Notes: generated by a model not told the origin, from the sequence alone. A DNA stretch of 64,000 bases from Antarcticimicrobium sediminis (GCF_004348975.1 NZ_SMFP01000003.1:186001-250000), one strand, 5' to 3'. Positions 9,010 to 18,033 are shown, numbered from the stretch's first letter. Made by a program: numbers and translations.

Positions 9010-9022
9010 TTTTTTGGTGCAA
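9010..9022 (+). promoter_or_regulatory. Shared Tad-locus motif, diverged copy upstream of second pilin
   Basis: TTTTTTGGTGCAA, 11 of 13 bases identical to the copies at 8521-8533 and 12611-12623. The GC element 10 nt after GG is not present here. It lies 52 bp upstream of the second pilin ATG. Confidence 0.3.
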
Positions 9023-9074
9023 CGAAGATGAGCCGGCCGTCAGGCTGGAATGACCACCAGCCACGGAGGCCATA

Positions 9075-9257
9075 ATGAGTAACCTGTTCCACAGTTTCGC
9101 CAGGGATGAAGACGGCGCGGTCACCGTCGACTGGCTCTTGTTGGTCGCGACTGTCGTCGCCCTGAGTGTTTTGGTGATTCCGCCCATCCTGCTTTCCGCT
9201 GGCGATCTGGGCACCAAGGTGGCCGCTGCGATCGCGGCGCTGGACTTTGATTGGTGA
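9075..9257 (+). CDS. Flp-type pilin-like protein, second copy
   Basis: 60 aa. Its layout is the same as the first pilin: leader ending EDG at residue 14, then AVTVDWLLLVATVVAL, again with Asp-Trp at mature positions 5-6. The C-terminal part differs (a proline pair in VIPPILLS and an acidic DFDW end), so it is a paralogue rather than a recent copy. It may be a minor or alternative pilin. GGAGG stands 5 nt before the ATG. No terminator separates it from cpaB, so it may head the long tad transcript. Confidence 0.85.
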   Translation: MSNLFHSFARDEDGAVTVDWLLLVATVVALSVLVIPPILLSAGDLGTKVAAAIAALDFDW

Positions 9258-9397
9258 GCTGTGGCGCGACCGTCAAATTCCCCGCATCGGCCCTGCAACC
9301 TCCCCTATTTCGCCACATTCCCTGACTAGAATGTAATCAGACGACAACGCGCTCGACCGGCCTCTGCCGGACCGGGCCATGGGTGAAAGGAACTGTC

Positions 9398-10255
9398 ATG
9401 CGTGCAGTTTTCGGTCTTGTTCTGGTCATCGGGGTCGCCTTGGCAGGCGGTGCCGTTTATATGGCCAAAAATTATATCACGAATTACCAGCAGGCGCTGG
9501 CGAAGGAACGCGCAACCAGCGTGCCCGTCGTGCCCACCCGCGAGGTCTATGTCGCGAAACGCGCGCTCCGCTACGGCGAGGCGGTGACAAAAGACAGCGT
9601 GCGCAAGGTGAACTGGCCACAGGATGCGATCCCCGAAGGCGCCTTCACTGATTTTGCCGCCCTGATCCCCGAAGATCCGGACAAGGCCCGCGTGGTGCTG
9701 CGCGCGATGGAAAAGGACGAGGCGATCCTGACGGTCAAGGTGACCAAACCAGGACAGGAAGCCGGGCTGACCTCGCAATTGGAACGCGGCATGCGAGCCT
9801 TTGCCATCCGGGTCGACGTGGCCTCGGGCGTGTCGGGCTTCCTGCGCCCCGGCGACCGGGTTGATGTCTACTGGACCGGCTCTATCCGCGATACGGCTGA
9901 GGGGGCGCGTGGCGACGTGACCCGCCTGATCGAAACCGCCGTGCAACTGATCGCTGTGGACCAGACCGCCAGCGAGGATGTGAACGGCGCCACCATCGCC
10001 CGCACGGTCACGGTGTCGGTGCGCCCACAACAGGTGGCGGCACTGGCCCAGGCCCAAACATCAGGACGGCTGTCGCTGGCCCTGGTCGGGATTGATGACG
10101 ACACCATCATTGATGCGATCGAAGTCGACCAGCGCGCCCTGCTCGGGCTTGAAGATGAGGTACTGGCCGCCCCCGACCTGAAACCCGAGGTCTGCACCAT
10201 CCGCACCCGGCGCGGGTCAGAGGTGGTGGACATCCAGATCCCCTGCACAAACTGA
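9398..10255 (+). CDS. cpaB: Flp pilus assembly protein CpaB / RcpC
   Basis: 285 aa from the ATG at 9398, which has AAAGGA at a good distance; a GTG at 9383 is in frame but overlaps that site. One N-terminal membrane segment (about residues 4-25) is followed by a SAF-like domain (about 45-110: PTREVYVAKRALRYGEAVT) and an RcpC/CpaB C-terminal domain. In Tad systems it is a periplasmic partner of the secretin CpaC. It lies directly upstream of cpaC with a 214-bp gap that contains a strong inverted repeat. Confidence 0.92.
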   Translation: MRAVFGLVLVIGVALAGGAVYMAKNYITNYQQALAKERATSVPVVPTREVYVAKRALRYGEAVTKDSVRKVNWPQDAIPEGAFTDFAALIPEDPDKARVVLRAMEKDEAILTVKVTKPGQEAGLTSQLERGMRAFAIRVDVASGVSGFLRPGDRVDVYWTGSIRDTAEGARGDVTRLIETAVQLIAVDQTASEDVNGATIARTVTVSVRPQQVAALAQAQTSGRLSLALVGIDDDTIIDAIEVDQRALLGLEDEVLAAPDLKPEVCTIRTRRGSEVVDIQIPCTN

Positions 10256-10280
10256 GAAAAATGACCGACGAAGGTCAGAC

Positions 10281-10312
10281 CGGGGGCGGTTCGCACAGGC
10301 GGGCCGCCCCCG
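10281..10312 (+). promoter_or_regulatory. Stem-loop in the cpaB-cpaC gap
   Basis: CGGGGGCGG (10281-10289) and CCGCCCCCG (10304-10312) form a perfect 9-bp stem with a 14-nt loop. No T-run follows, so it is not a classical terminator; an mRNA-stability or processing structure between cpaB and cpaC is possible. Downstream, TTGATT (10376-10381) and TTATGC (10398-10403) are a weak promoter candidate for cpaC. Confidence 0.5.
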
Positions 10313-10469
10313 ACGCACTGTACCGCCGCGCACCTCTGTTGCGTCTTATCCACATCAGGGGATCGTCCGAAATCATTGATTCTTGAAAAAAAATCGCTTA
10401 TGCCTCACAGTGGCGCAAAGAGCGGGCATAAAGACCCGGCACCGAGGCGTGATCGGAGAGGCAGGTCAC

Positions 10470-11891
10470 ATGGCACTAAATCGATGGATGAAGGCCGCCC
10501 TGATGGGGCTGGCGCTGGGCTATATGCCCGCAGCAGGGACTCCGGTGCAAGCCGAGATGCTCCGCATTGTCAAAAAAGGAACGGCAACCACACTGGATGT
10601 GCCGATGAATCGCGCCGTCGTGGTCGAAAGCGACGTCCCCTTTTCCGAACTGAGCATCGCCAACCCCGGCATCGCCGATATTTCGTCGTTGTCGGACAGC
10701 ACCATCTATGTGCTGGGCAAATCCCCCGGCACGACCACATTGACATTGCTTGATGCGGCCGGTCGGCTGATCACCAATGTCGAGGTCAAGGTCGCGGCTG
10801 ACGTTGCAGAATTCAAGGAACGGCTGCGCCAGATCATTCCCGGTGAACAGATCGAGGTGCGCACCGCAAATGATGGCATCGTGCTGTCCGGCACGGTGTC
10901 AAGCACACAGAAACTCCAGCGCGCACTGGATCTGGCCGAACGCTATGCGCCCGAGCGGGTCTCGAACCTGATGAGCGTGGGCGGTGTGCAACAGGTAATG
11001 CTCAAGGTCCGCTTTGCCGAGATGCAGCGCAACGTGTCGAAATCGCTCAGCTCTTCGTTGGGGATCACGGGCGGAAGCAGTGTCGGCGTCAATGGCGGCA
11101 CCGGCACGCTGGGCAACCAGTCTGCGCTGACCAACTCGCTGGCCGGCAACATCCCGACATCGAATGACAATGCCGGCGCGGTCGTCTTCGGGTTCAACGC
11201 CGGCGCGTTTCAGGTCAACCTGTTGCTTGAGGCATTGGAACAGAAGGGCGTGTCGCGCACCTTGGCCGAGCCCAATCTCTCTGCCCTGTCGGGGCAAGAG
11301 GCGAAATTCCTCGCTGGCGGCGAATATCCTATCCCGGTGGCGCAGAGTGACGGTGTCTATACCGTCGAATACAAGCCTTATGGCATCGAACTGGCCTTTG
11401 TCCCGCGCGTGGTCGACGGAGATCTGATCAATCTGGAGCTCAAGGCGGCGGTTTCGTCCATCGACAGTTCCAACAGCGTCACGGTCAACGGATCCGAAGT
11501 CGGCGCATTCTCGCGGCGCGAAACATCGACCACGGTCGAGATGCGCGACGGCGAAAGCTTTGCCATCGCCGGCCTGATCCAAGACAATTTCCTGGACAGC
11601 GCGGCGCAAATCCCCTGGCTGGGAGATGTGCCGGTGCTGGGCTCCTTGTTCCGCAGCGCCGACTATCAGCGCAACCAGACCGAATTGGTGATCATCGTTA
11701 CCGCGCATCTGGTCACGCCGACGCGCGGCGAGGCGCTGGCGCTGCCCACCGACCGGGTAAAGCCGCCGACCGAAAGCGATCTGTTCCTGTTCGGGCGCAC
11801 TGGATCGACCGATCGGCTGCCGCGTGGCGGTGCCGCTAGCGAGGTTGCCAAGCAGGACTTTAGTGGCTCTTATGGTTATGTGATGGATTAA
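10470..11891 (+). CDS. cpaC: Tad pilus secretin CpaC / RcpA
   Basis: 473 aa from the ATG at 10470. This start is chosen because GAGAGGCAGG precedes it and the product then begins with a proper signal peptide (cleavage near PVQA/EML, residue 28). An N-terminal pilus-formation domain is followed by a BON-like segment (about 100-170) and the C-terminal secretin barrel domain, including VPVLGSLF and the TELVIIVTAHLV end. It forms the outer-membrane ring through which the Flp pilus passes. Confidence 0.94.
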   Translation: MALNRWMKAALMGLALGYMPAAGTPVQAEMLRIVKKGTATTLDVPMNRAVVVESDVPFSELSIANPGIADISSLSDSTIYVLGKSPGTTTLTLLDAAGRLITNVEVKVAADVAEFKERLRQIIPGEQIEVRTANDGIVLSGTVSSTQKLQRALDLAERYAPERVSNLMSVGGVQQVMLKVRFAEMQRNVSKSLSSSLGITGGSSVGVNGGTGTLGNQSALTNSLAGNIPTSNDNAGAVVFGFNAGAFQVNLLLEALEQKGVSRTLAEPNLSALSGQEAKFLAGGEYPIPVAQSDGVYTVEYKPYGIELAFVPRVVDGDLINLELKAAVSSIDSSNSVTVNGSEVGAFSRRETSTTVEMRDGESFAIAGLIQDNFLDSAAQIPWLGDVPVLGSLFRSADYQRNQTELVIIVTAHLVTPTRGEALALPTDRVKPPTESDLFLFGRTGSTDRLPRGGAASEVAKQDFSGSYGYVMD

Positions 11892-11906
11892 GCAGGGATG
11901 GCTGGC

Positions 11907-12566
11907 ATGCATAAGCTGATTGCAGGTCTCGGACTGACGCTGGCACTGGGAGCCTGCGGTCAAACTGCGGGCCCCGTCCCCAACAGCTTCCTGCGCGAGG
12001 CGGGGTCGCAGGTCGATACCGGCCTGTTCGGCGACGCCACCATGAACAACACCATGATCATGAACGGCGAAAAGGACTATGTCGTCAGCCTCGCCAACCG
12101 CTTTGCACAAGAGGTGCCCAGCACCATCACCTTTGCCTTTGACAGCGCCCAGCTCGACGGGGCGGCGCAGGCCGTTCTCGACCGGCAGGCCGACTGGATC
12201 CGCCAATTCCCCGAGATCCGCTTCCGGGTTTACGGCCATACCGACGCGGTCGGCTCGACAGCCTATAACCGCAATCTGGGGCAACGGCGCGCCAATGCGG
12301 CCGTGGCCTATCTGGCGACGCGCGGAATCAGCCGCAGGCGGCTTGAGGCGGTGGTGTCATACGGCGAAACGCAACCGCTGATCGTGAGCCAGGGACGCGA
12401 GCGGCGCAACCGCCGCACGGTGACCGAGGTTTCCGGGTTCCTCAAGCGCCATCCCACTGTTCTGGATGGAAAATATGCGCAGGTCGTTTATCGCGAATAT
12501 GTCGCGAGCGCGAAGCCTGCCTCGGACGTTGCCAGTACGAATGCAGCGCTGGAAGCCATACAATAA
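11907..12566 (+). CDS. OmpA-family lipoprotein of the Tad locus
   Basis: 219 aa from the ATG at 11907; AGGG is 9 nt upstream of it, whereas the in-frame ATG at 11898 abuts that site. The lipobox LALGAC puts the lipidated cysteine at residue 17. A C-terminal OmpA-like domain (about residues 70-180: FAFDSAQLD, GHTDAVGS, RNRRTVTEV) should bind peptidoglycan. The gene occupies the position where Caulobacter and relatives carry cpaD. It probably anchors the secretin complex to the wall (inference). Confidence 0.85.
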   Translation: MHKLIAGLGLTLALGACGQTAGPVPNSFLREAGSQVDTGLFGDATMNNTMIMNGEKDYVVSLANRFAQEVPSTITFAFDSAQLDGAAQAVLDRQADWIRQFPEIRFRVYGHTDAVGSTAYNRNLGQRRANAAVAYLATRGISRRRLEAVVSYGETQPLIVSQGRERRNRRTVTEVSGFLKRHPTVLDGKYAQVVYREYVASAKPASDVASTNAALEAIQ

Positions 12567-12609
12567 CCGTGTGAAAGCCAAGATCGTCTCCGATTTCCCT
12601 ACAATTGGA

Positions 12610-12630
12610 GTTTTTTGGCCCAAATCTCGC
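12610..12630 (+). promoter_or_regulatory. Shared Tad-locus promoter motif, copy 2
   Basis: GTTTTTTGGCCCAAATCTCG then C. The first 14 bases equal those at 8520-8533. GG (12617-12618) and GC (12629-12630) are again exactly 10 nt apart. It lies 135 bp upstream of the cpaE ATG, in a 198-bp gap that is otherwise without a gene, suggesting that cpaE starts a second transcript. Confidence 0.4.
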
Positions 12631-12764
12631 CCTGATTGTCCACGACATTGCTCCTAATGAGAAATGTGTGACCACACCGAGTCGCACGTCGGGTGCCACT
12701 TGCAACGCGATAGGGAAACCTCCCGACTTGCCGCCCTGTGGTCACTGAGCAAAGGAAATTGGCA

Positions 12765-14003
12765 ATGGGCAGCGCAGTAGTGCAAACGGAATTCGCCCCA
12801 ATCGTGGCCTGCACAATCAGCCGCGATGTGCAGAATTTCGACCTTCTGATCGAAGATATGGAGGCCGCCCTTGGCGAGAGCTGGGGCGATCTGGGATTTG
12901 CCGAGGCACTGGCGTTCTTCAGCCAACCCGACGCCCACGCGCTGGAATTCGTCGCCTTGGCAATCGACCGCAACGACGAAGACAATCTTGTCCTGTTGGA
13001 CGAGATCATCACCCAGGCCAAATCGCGCGGGATCAACGTCATTCTGATCGCCGAGGATGTCACCCCCGCCTCGCTGCACCAGCTCCTGCGCAAAGGGGCC
13101 GATGAGTTCGTCCCCTACCCCCTGCCCGAGCATGAATTGCAGGAGGCGATCGACCGGATCAAGGCCCAGAATGCCGGGCCTGCGCTGGTGCCCGCAAAGC
13201 AGAAGCCGTTGGATGCGGATAGCGAAAAAGAGGGGGCGGTGTTCGTCGTACACGGGCTTGCCGGGGGCAGCGGGTCGACCACGATGGCGGTGAACCTGGC
13301 CTGGGAACTGGCCAATATCGACGGCAAGGACAGTCCCCGCGTCTGCCTGATTGACCTCGACCTGCAATACGGATCGGTCGCGACCTATCTGGACCTGCCG
13401 CGCCGCGAGATCGTGTTCGACATGCTGTCGGACACCCAAAACATGGACGATGACATTTTTGGCCAGGCGCTTCAGATCTTTGAAGACAAGCTGCATGTGC
13501 TGACCGCACCGGCGGATATGGTGCCGCTGGACCTGATCACGCCCGAAGACGTCCAAAGCGTGATCACCATGGCGCGGCGCCATTTCGACTATGTCGTGAT
13601 CGACATGCCGAAAGCCGTGATCCAGTGGTCCGAGACCACCTTGCAGGCGGCGCATGTGTATATCGCGCTGATCGAACTCGACATGCGGTCTGCTCAAAAC
13701 ACATTGCGACTGAAACACGCGCTGCAATCCGAAGATCTGCCCTTCGACAAGTTGCGCTTTGCGTTGAACCGGGCGCCGAAGTTCACGGATCTTTCGGGCA
13801 AGAGCCGGGTTCGGCGCATGGGCGACTCGCTGGGGATTGCAATCGATTTGCATCTTCCCGATGGCGGCAAACCGATCACACAGGCCTGCGACCACGGTCA
13901 ACCACTGGCCGAATCCTGTGCCAAGAATCCTCTGCGTAAGGAAATCGCCAAACTGGCCCGGTCGTTGCACGACCTTGGCCGTGAAGAGGCCGAAGCGGCC
14001 TGA
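12765..14003 (+). CDS. cpaE: Tad pilus localisation ATPase-like protein CpaE / TadZ
   Basis: 412 aa from the ATG at 12765, which has AAAGGA 8 nt upstream; a GTG at 12738 is less likely. Residues 10-130 look like an atypical receiver domain and residues 155-410 like a MinD/ParA fold. The P-loop reads GGSGSTT (167-173), so the lysine of GKT/GKS is absent. The second motif DLDLQYGS (197-204) is present. TadZ proteins place the pilus machine at the pole; the changed P-loop makes ATP hydrolysis doubtful. Confidence 0.9.
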   Translation: MGSAVVQTEFAPIVACTISRDVQNFDLLIEDMEAALGESWGDLGFAEALAFFSQPDAHALEFVALAIDRNDEDNLVLLDEIITQAKSRGINVILIAEDVTPASLHQLLRKGADEFVPYPLPEHELQEAIDRIKAQNAGPALVPAKQKPLDADSEKEGAVFVVHGLAGGSGSTTMAVNLAWELANIDGKDSPRVCLIDLDLQYGSVATYLDLPRREIVFDMLSDTQNMDDDIFGQALQIFEDKLHVLTAPADMVPLDLITPEDVQSVITMARRHFDYVVIDMPKAVIQWSETTLQAAHVYIALIELDMRSAQNTLRLKHALQSEDLPFDKLRFALNRAPKFTDLSGKSRVRRMGDSLGIAIDLHLPDGGKPITQACDHGQPLAESCAKNPLRKEIAKLARSLHDLGREEAEAA

Positions 14004-14024
14004 CTGTGACAAGGGGCAGATAAC

Positions 14025-15479
14025 GTGTTTACCAAATTCCGGAAAGAAGTCGCGGCAAGCGGCGCCGCACGACCCGCCGCCACCAAGGCAAAGGCGCCCG
14101 CCCCGCAGCCCGAGCCGGAGGCGAAACCCGCTGCGCGGCTGCGCAAGCCGACGATCAAGATCGCAGCCAAGGCGGCACCGGAGGACCGGGACCGCAAGCG
14201 CAAGGAGCGGCTGGGCGACATCAAACTGGAACTGCACCGGGCGCTGTTGGAAAATCTCAACCTCGCCGCGCTGGAGCATGCCAGCGAGGCCGATCTGCGG
14301 GTCGAAATCAACGCGATCGCCAGCGAAATTCTCGACGAAAAAGGCATCGTCCTCAACCGCGAAGACCGCCAGACGCTCAACAAGGAACTGTATGACGAGG
14401 TGACGGGCCTCGGTCCGCTGGAAACGCTGTTGCGCGACGACTCTGTCAACGACATCCTTGTCAACGGCCCGCATCAGATCTTTGTCGAACGGGACGGCAA
14501 GCTGGAACTCAGCGGCGTCACCTTCAAGGATGAACGCCACCTGCTGCGCATCATTGACAAGATCGTTTCGGCAGTCGGACGGCGGGTGGATGAATCCCAC
14601 CCCTATGTCGACGCCCGTCTGGCCGACGGCTCGCGCTTCAACGCGATGGTCCCGCCGATTGCGGTGGACGGATCGCTGGTCTCGATCCGGAAATTCAAGA
14701 AAGACAAGCTGAGCATTGATGAGCTGGTCAATTTCGGCGCCTTTTCCGAAGAAATGGCCGCCTATCTTCAGGCTGCGGTCGCGACACGGCTGAACATCAT
14801 CGTCTCGGGCGGGACCGGGTCGGGCAAAACCACGACGCTGAACGCGCTGTCGAGCTTTATCGATCATTCCGAACGGATCCTGACCATCGAGGACACCGCC
14901 GAACTTCAGCTCCAGCAGGTTCATGTGGGCCGGATGGAAAGCCGCCCTCCCAATGTGGAAGGCAAGGGCGAAGTCACCGCGCGCGACTGTCTGAAAAACG
15001 CGCTCAGGATGCGCCCTGACCGCATCATCGTCGGCGAGACCCGCGGCGAAGAGGTGATCGACATGTTGCAGGCCATGAACACCGGCCATGACGGTTCGAT
15101 GACCACGATCCACGCCAACTCGGCCCGCGACGCGGTGAGCCGGTTGGAAAACATGATCGCCATGGCCGGGATCGAAATGCCGATCAAGGCCCTGCGCAGC
15201 CAGGTTGCCAGCGCCGTCAATCTGATCGTGCAAGCCAGCCGCCTGCAGGACGGATCGCGCCGGATGACCTCGATCTCCGAGATCACCGGCATGGAGGGCG
15301 ACGTGATTTCGATGCAGGAAATCTTTCGCTATCAGCGCGTCGGTCTTGGCCCGAACAACAAGATCATCGGCCATTTCACCGCCACCGGCGTACGCAGCCA
15401 TTTCTCGGAACGGTTCCGCATGTGGGGCTATGACCTGCCTACGTCCGTCTATGAACCCACAACAATGGAGATGTCGTGA
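14025..15479 (+). CDS. cpaF: Tad pilus motor ATPase CpaF / TadA
   Basis: 484 aa with a GTG start. This is a secretion-ATPase of the GspE/VirB11 superfamily: a proline/alanine-rich N-terminus, an N-terminal domain (about 60-220), and Walker [10 protein letters not shown] at residues 262-270. The Asp-box (IEDTAELQL), Walker B region ([10 protein letters not shown]) and His-box ([10 protein letters not shown]) follow. It powers both extension and retraction of Flp pili. The stop overlaps the start of tadB by one base. Confidence 0.97.
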   Translation: MFTKFRKEVAASGAARPAATKAKAPAPQPEPEAKPAARLRKPTIKIAAKAAPEDRDRKRKERLGDIKLELHRALLENLNLAALEHASEADLRVEINAIASEILDEKGIVLNREDRQTLNKELYDEVTGLGPLETLLRDDSVNDILVNGPHQIFVERDGKLELSGVTFKDERHLLRIIDKIVSAVGRRVDESHPYVDARLADGSRFNAMVPPIAVDGSLVSIRKFKKDKLSIDELVNFGAFSEEMAAYLQAAVATRLNIIVSGGTGSGKTTTLNALSSFIDHSERILTIEDTAELQLQQVHVGRMESRPPNVEGKGEVTARDCLKNALRMRPDRIIVGETRGEEVIDMLQAMNTGHDGSMTTIHANSARDAVSRLENMIAMAGIEMPIKALRSQVASAVNLIVQASRLQDGSRRMTSISEITGMEGDVISMQEIFRYQRVGLGPNNKIIGHFTATGVRSHFSERFRMWGYDLPTSVYEPTTMEMS

Positions 15480-16447
15480 TGCAAATGGGTATCGAAGCCC
15501 TGATCTACCTGCTGATTTTCGTTGGTGTGCTGGTTCTGGTCCAAGGGATCTATCTGGTCGCTTTCGGCAAGTCGATCAGCCTGAACAACAGGGTCAACCG
15601 CCGGTTGGCGATGCTCGACAAGGGGATCGGGCGCGAACAAGTGCTGGAGCAATTGCGCAAGGAAATGCGCCAGCACCTGAACGCCAAGTCGATCCCGCTT
15701 TATTCTCTGATCGCGGAAAAGGCACAAAAGGCCGCCATCGCCTTTAGCCCACGCCAGTTGATCATGATCATGGGCGGGCTGGTGGTGCTGGCCTATCTCG
15801 GGCTGACTATCGGCACCGATACCTCGCCAGTGGTCCGTCTTGTGGCCTCGCTGGGGATCGGCATCGGCGCGGTCTATCTCTGGATCAGCAGCAAGGCCAA
15901 AAAGCGCATGGCGCTGATCGAAGAACAGCTGCCCGATGCCATCGAATTGATGGTGCGCAGCCTGCGGGTGGGGCATCCGTTCACCTCGGCCATCCAGATC
16001 GTCGCGAAAGAGATCGAGGATCCGCTGGCCACCGAGTTTGGCATCATCTCCGACGAATCCGCCTATGGCCGCGATGTCGGCGAATCGCTCAAGGAAATGG
16101 CCGAGCGGCTAGACATGCAGGATATGCGCTTTCTCGCGGTGGCTGTGACCATCCAGCAGCAATCAGGCGGCAACCTGGCCGAGGTTCTGGACGGGCTGTC
16201 AAAGGTGATCCGCTCGCGGTTCCGCCTGTTCCGCAAGGTCAAGGCGATCACCGCCGAGGCGCAATGGTCGGGCAAGTTCCTGTCGGCGTTTCCGCTCCTG
16301 TGTCTGATCGGAATCCTGGTCCAGAGCCCGCATTACTATGACGACGTCTTGGACCACCCTTGGTTTATTCCCGCCTGTTTCATCGTTGGCACCATGCTGG
16401 GCATCAACCTGATCGTGATGCGCGTTCTGACCAACATCAAAGTGTGA
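15479..16447 (+). CDS. tadB: Tad pilus inner-membrane platform protein TadB
   Basis: 322 aa. I chose the ATG at 15479 (GGAG 8 nt upstream; the TGATG overlap with cpaF indicates translational coupling) over the GTG at 15476. A T2SSF/GspF-like domain (about residues 150-280) is flanked by two N-terminal and two C-terminal hydrophobic segments. With TadC it forms the membrane platform moved by CpaF. Confidence 0.94.
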   Translation: MQMGIEALIYLLIFVGVLVLVQGIYLVAFGKSISLNNRVNRRLAMLDKGIGREQVLEQLRKEMRQHLNAKSIPLYSLIAEKAQKAAIAFSPRQLIMIMGGLVVLAYLGLTIGTDTSPVVRLVASLGIGIGAVYLWISSKAKKRMALIEEQLPDAIELMVRSLRVGHPFTSAIQIVAKEIEDPLATEFGIISDESAYGRDVGESLKEMAERLDMQDMRFLAVAVTIQQQSGGNLAEVLDGLSKVIRSRFRLFRKVKAITAEAQWSGKFLSAFPLLCLIGILVQSPHYYDDVLDHPWFIPACFIVGTMLGINLIVMRVLTNIKV

Positions 16448-16456
16448 GGACCTGAC

Positions 16457-17437
16457 ATGGACTTTCTGAACAGCATTAGCGATTTCCTGACCGGGCAACT
16501 GGGCGAATTCGGACCGCTGATCGTGGTCGGCGCACTGGGTCTGTTCATGATCCTCGTGACCATTCCACTGCTGCTGAACCAGCCCGAGGATCCGCTGAAA
16601 AAGCTTAAGCGCAACAGCGAAAACGCGGCCAAGCCGACCTCGAAGAAAGAGCAACTGCGCCAGCGCGGGCGCAACGAAAAGCTGGAACGCTTTGCCACTT
16701 TTCTTGAACCTCAGAACGCCGAAGAGCTTTCGGCGATGGAACTCACGCTGCGCCAAGCCGGTTATCAGACCAAAGATGCGGTTCGGTACTTTCACTTCGC
16801 CCAATTCGCACTGGGGATTCTGGGGCTTTTGCTTGGGTTTCTCTATGTTTTGTCACTGGAGGGCGGCGACGGGCTGACCCCCAAGCAATTGCTCATGTAT
16901 GTGATCGGGCCGGGCGCGGTGGGTTATCTGTTGCCGAAATACTGGATCACCCGCCGCGTCGCGGAGCGCAAGGAAGAGATTTCCAGCGGCTTTCCCGACG
17001 CTCTCGACATGCTGCTGGTCTGCGTCGAAGCGGGCCAATCGCTGGACCAGTCCATCGTGCACGTCGCGAAAGAGCTGCATGCCTCTTACCCGGCGTTGGC
17101 CGATGAGTTCGAGATTGTCGCCTATGAGATGAAGGCCGGCAAGGACAAGGACAGGGTGATGCGCGACATGGCCACGCGCTGCGGGGTGCAGGATATCTCG
17201 TCCTTTGTGACGGTGATGATCCAGTCGGCCACCTTCGGCACCTCGATCGCCGAGGCGCTTCGGGTCTATGCCAGCGAGATGCGCGACAAGCGTGTGATGC
17301 GCGCAGAAGAAGCTGCAAACAAGTTGCCAACCAAAATGACCCTTGCCACAATGATGCTGACGGTTCCGCCGCTGCTGATCATTCTGGTCGGCCCGTCGGT
17401 CAAGGGCATCATGAATTTGGGGGCGATGGGCAACTGA
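16457..17437 (+). CDS. tadC: Tad pilus inner-membrane platform protein TadC
   Basis: 326 aa. It is a second T2SSF-domain protein. An N-terminal membrane segment is followed by a charged cytosolic stretch, two more segments (FALGILGLLLGFLYVLSL; LLMYVIGPGAVGYLL), the GspF-like domain with VCVEAGQSLDQSI, and a C-terminal hydrophobic segment. It is 9 bp from tadB and 5 bp from the next gene, so it is clearly in the same transcript. Confidence 0.94.
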   Translation: MDFLNSISDFLTGQLGEFGPLIVVGALGLFMILVTIPLLLNQPEDPLKKLKRNSENAAKPTSKKEQLRQRGRNEKLERFATFLEPQNAEELSAMELTLRQAGYQTKDAVRYFHFAQFALGILGLLLGFLYVLSLEGGDGLTPKQLLMYVIGPGAVGYLLPKYWITRRVAERKEEISSGFPDALDMLLVCVEAGQSLDQSIVHVAKELHASYPALADEFEIVAYEMKAGKDKDRVMRDMATRCGVQDISSFVTVMIQSATFGTSIAEALRVYASEMRDKRVMRAEEAANKLPTKMTLATMMLTVPPLLIILVGPSVKGIMNLGAMGN

Positions 17438-17442
17438 CACAA

Positions 17443-18033
17443 ATGGCACCAGCGGATGCGACACAGGCTGCATCGTTGATCAGATTGATTTCGGTCCTCT
17501 TCGCTGCTGCGGCGGTGGCCGGTTGCGCGCCCACCCCGATCACCGGGGCCGACGGCGGCCCCTTTGCTCCGGGCGTCAACCTACGGGCCGAGGCCGAGGA
17601 CGGTGTCGAGGTCGCCAATCGGCTGATGGCGGCAGGAGAATATGATCTGGCACTCGATGCCTTTACCCGCGCGGCGCTGGTTGACGGCATGACCCCGGAC
17701 ATCCTGACCGGGCTGGGATCGGCCAATCTTGGGCTGGGCCGACTGGGCCAGTCCGAAGAGTTGTTGCGCCACGCCGTCGAGGCGGCCCCGGACTGGCCCG
17801 AGGCGGCGAACAACCTGGGTGTGGTGCTGATGGAGCGTGGCAAACACGCCGAAGCCAGCGAGTTCTTTCGCCGGGCCTACGCATTGGACAATGGCGAAAG
17901 TGACGCAATCCGCGACAATTTGCGCTTAGCACTCGCAAAATTGGAAAATCCTGTTAACAATGAGCCACAAAAGCAAGAATACAAATTGGTGCAGCGAGGC
18001 AGAAGCGACTTTCTGATCCGCAAGACACCATGA
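17443..18033 (+). CDS. tadD: Tad locus TPR lipoprotein TadD
   Basis: 196 aa. A lipoprotein signal (AVAGC, cysteine 28) precedes at least three tetratricopeptide repeats: AGEYDLALDAFTRAAL, LGRLGQSEELLRHAVEA and RGKHAEASEFFRRAYAL. In Tad systems TadD is an outer-membrane lipoprotein needed for secretin assembly, in the manner of PilF/PilQ. Its start is 5 bp after tadC. Confidence 0.88.
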   Translation: MAPADATQAASLIRLISVLFAAAAVAGCAPTPITGADGGPFAPGVNLRAEAEDGVEVANRLMAAGEYDLALDAFTRAALVDGMTPDILTGLGSANLGLGRLGQSEELLRHAVEAAPDWPEAANNLGVVLMERGKHAEASEFFRRAYALDNGESDAIRDNLRLALAKLENPVNNEPQKQEYKLVQRGRSDFLIRKTP

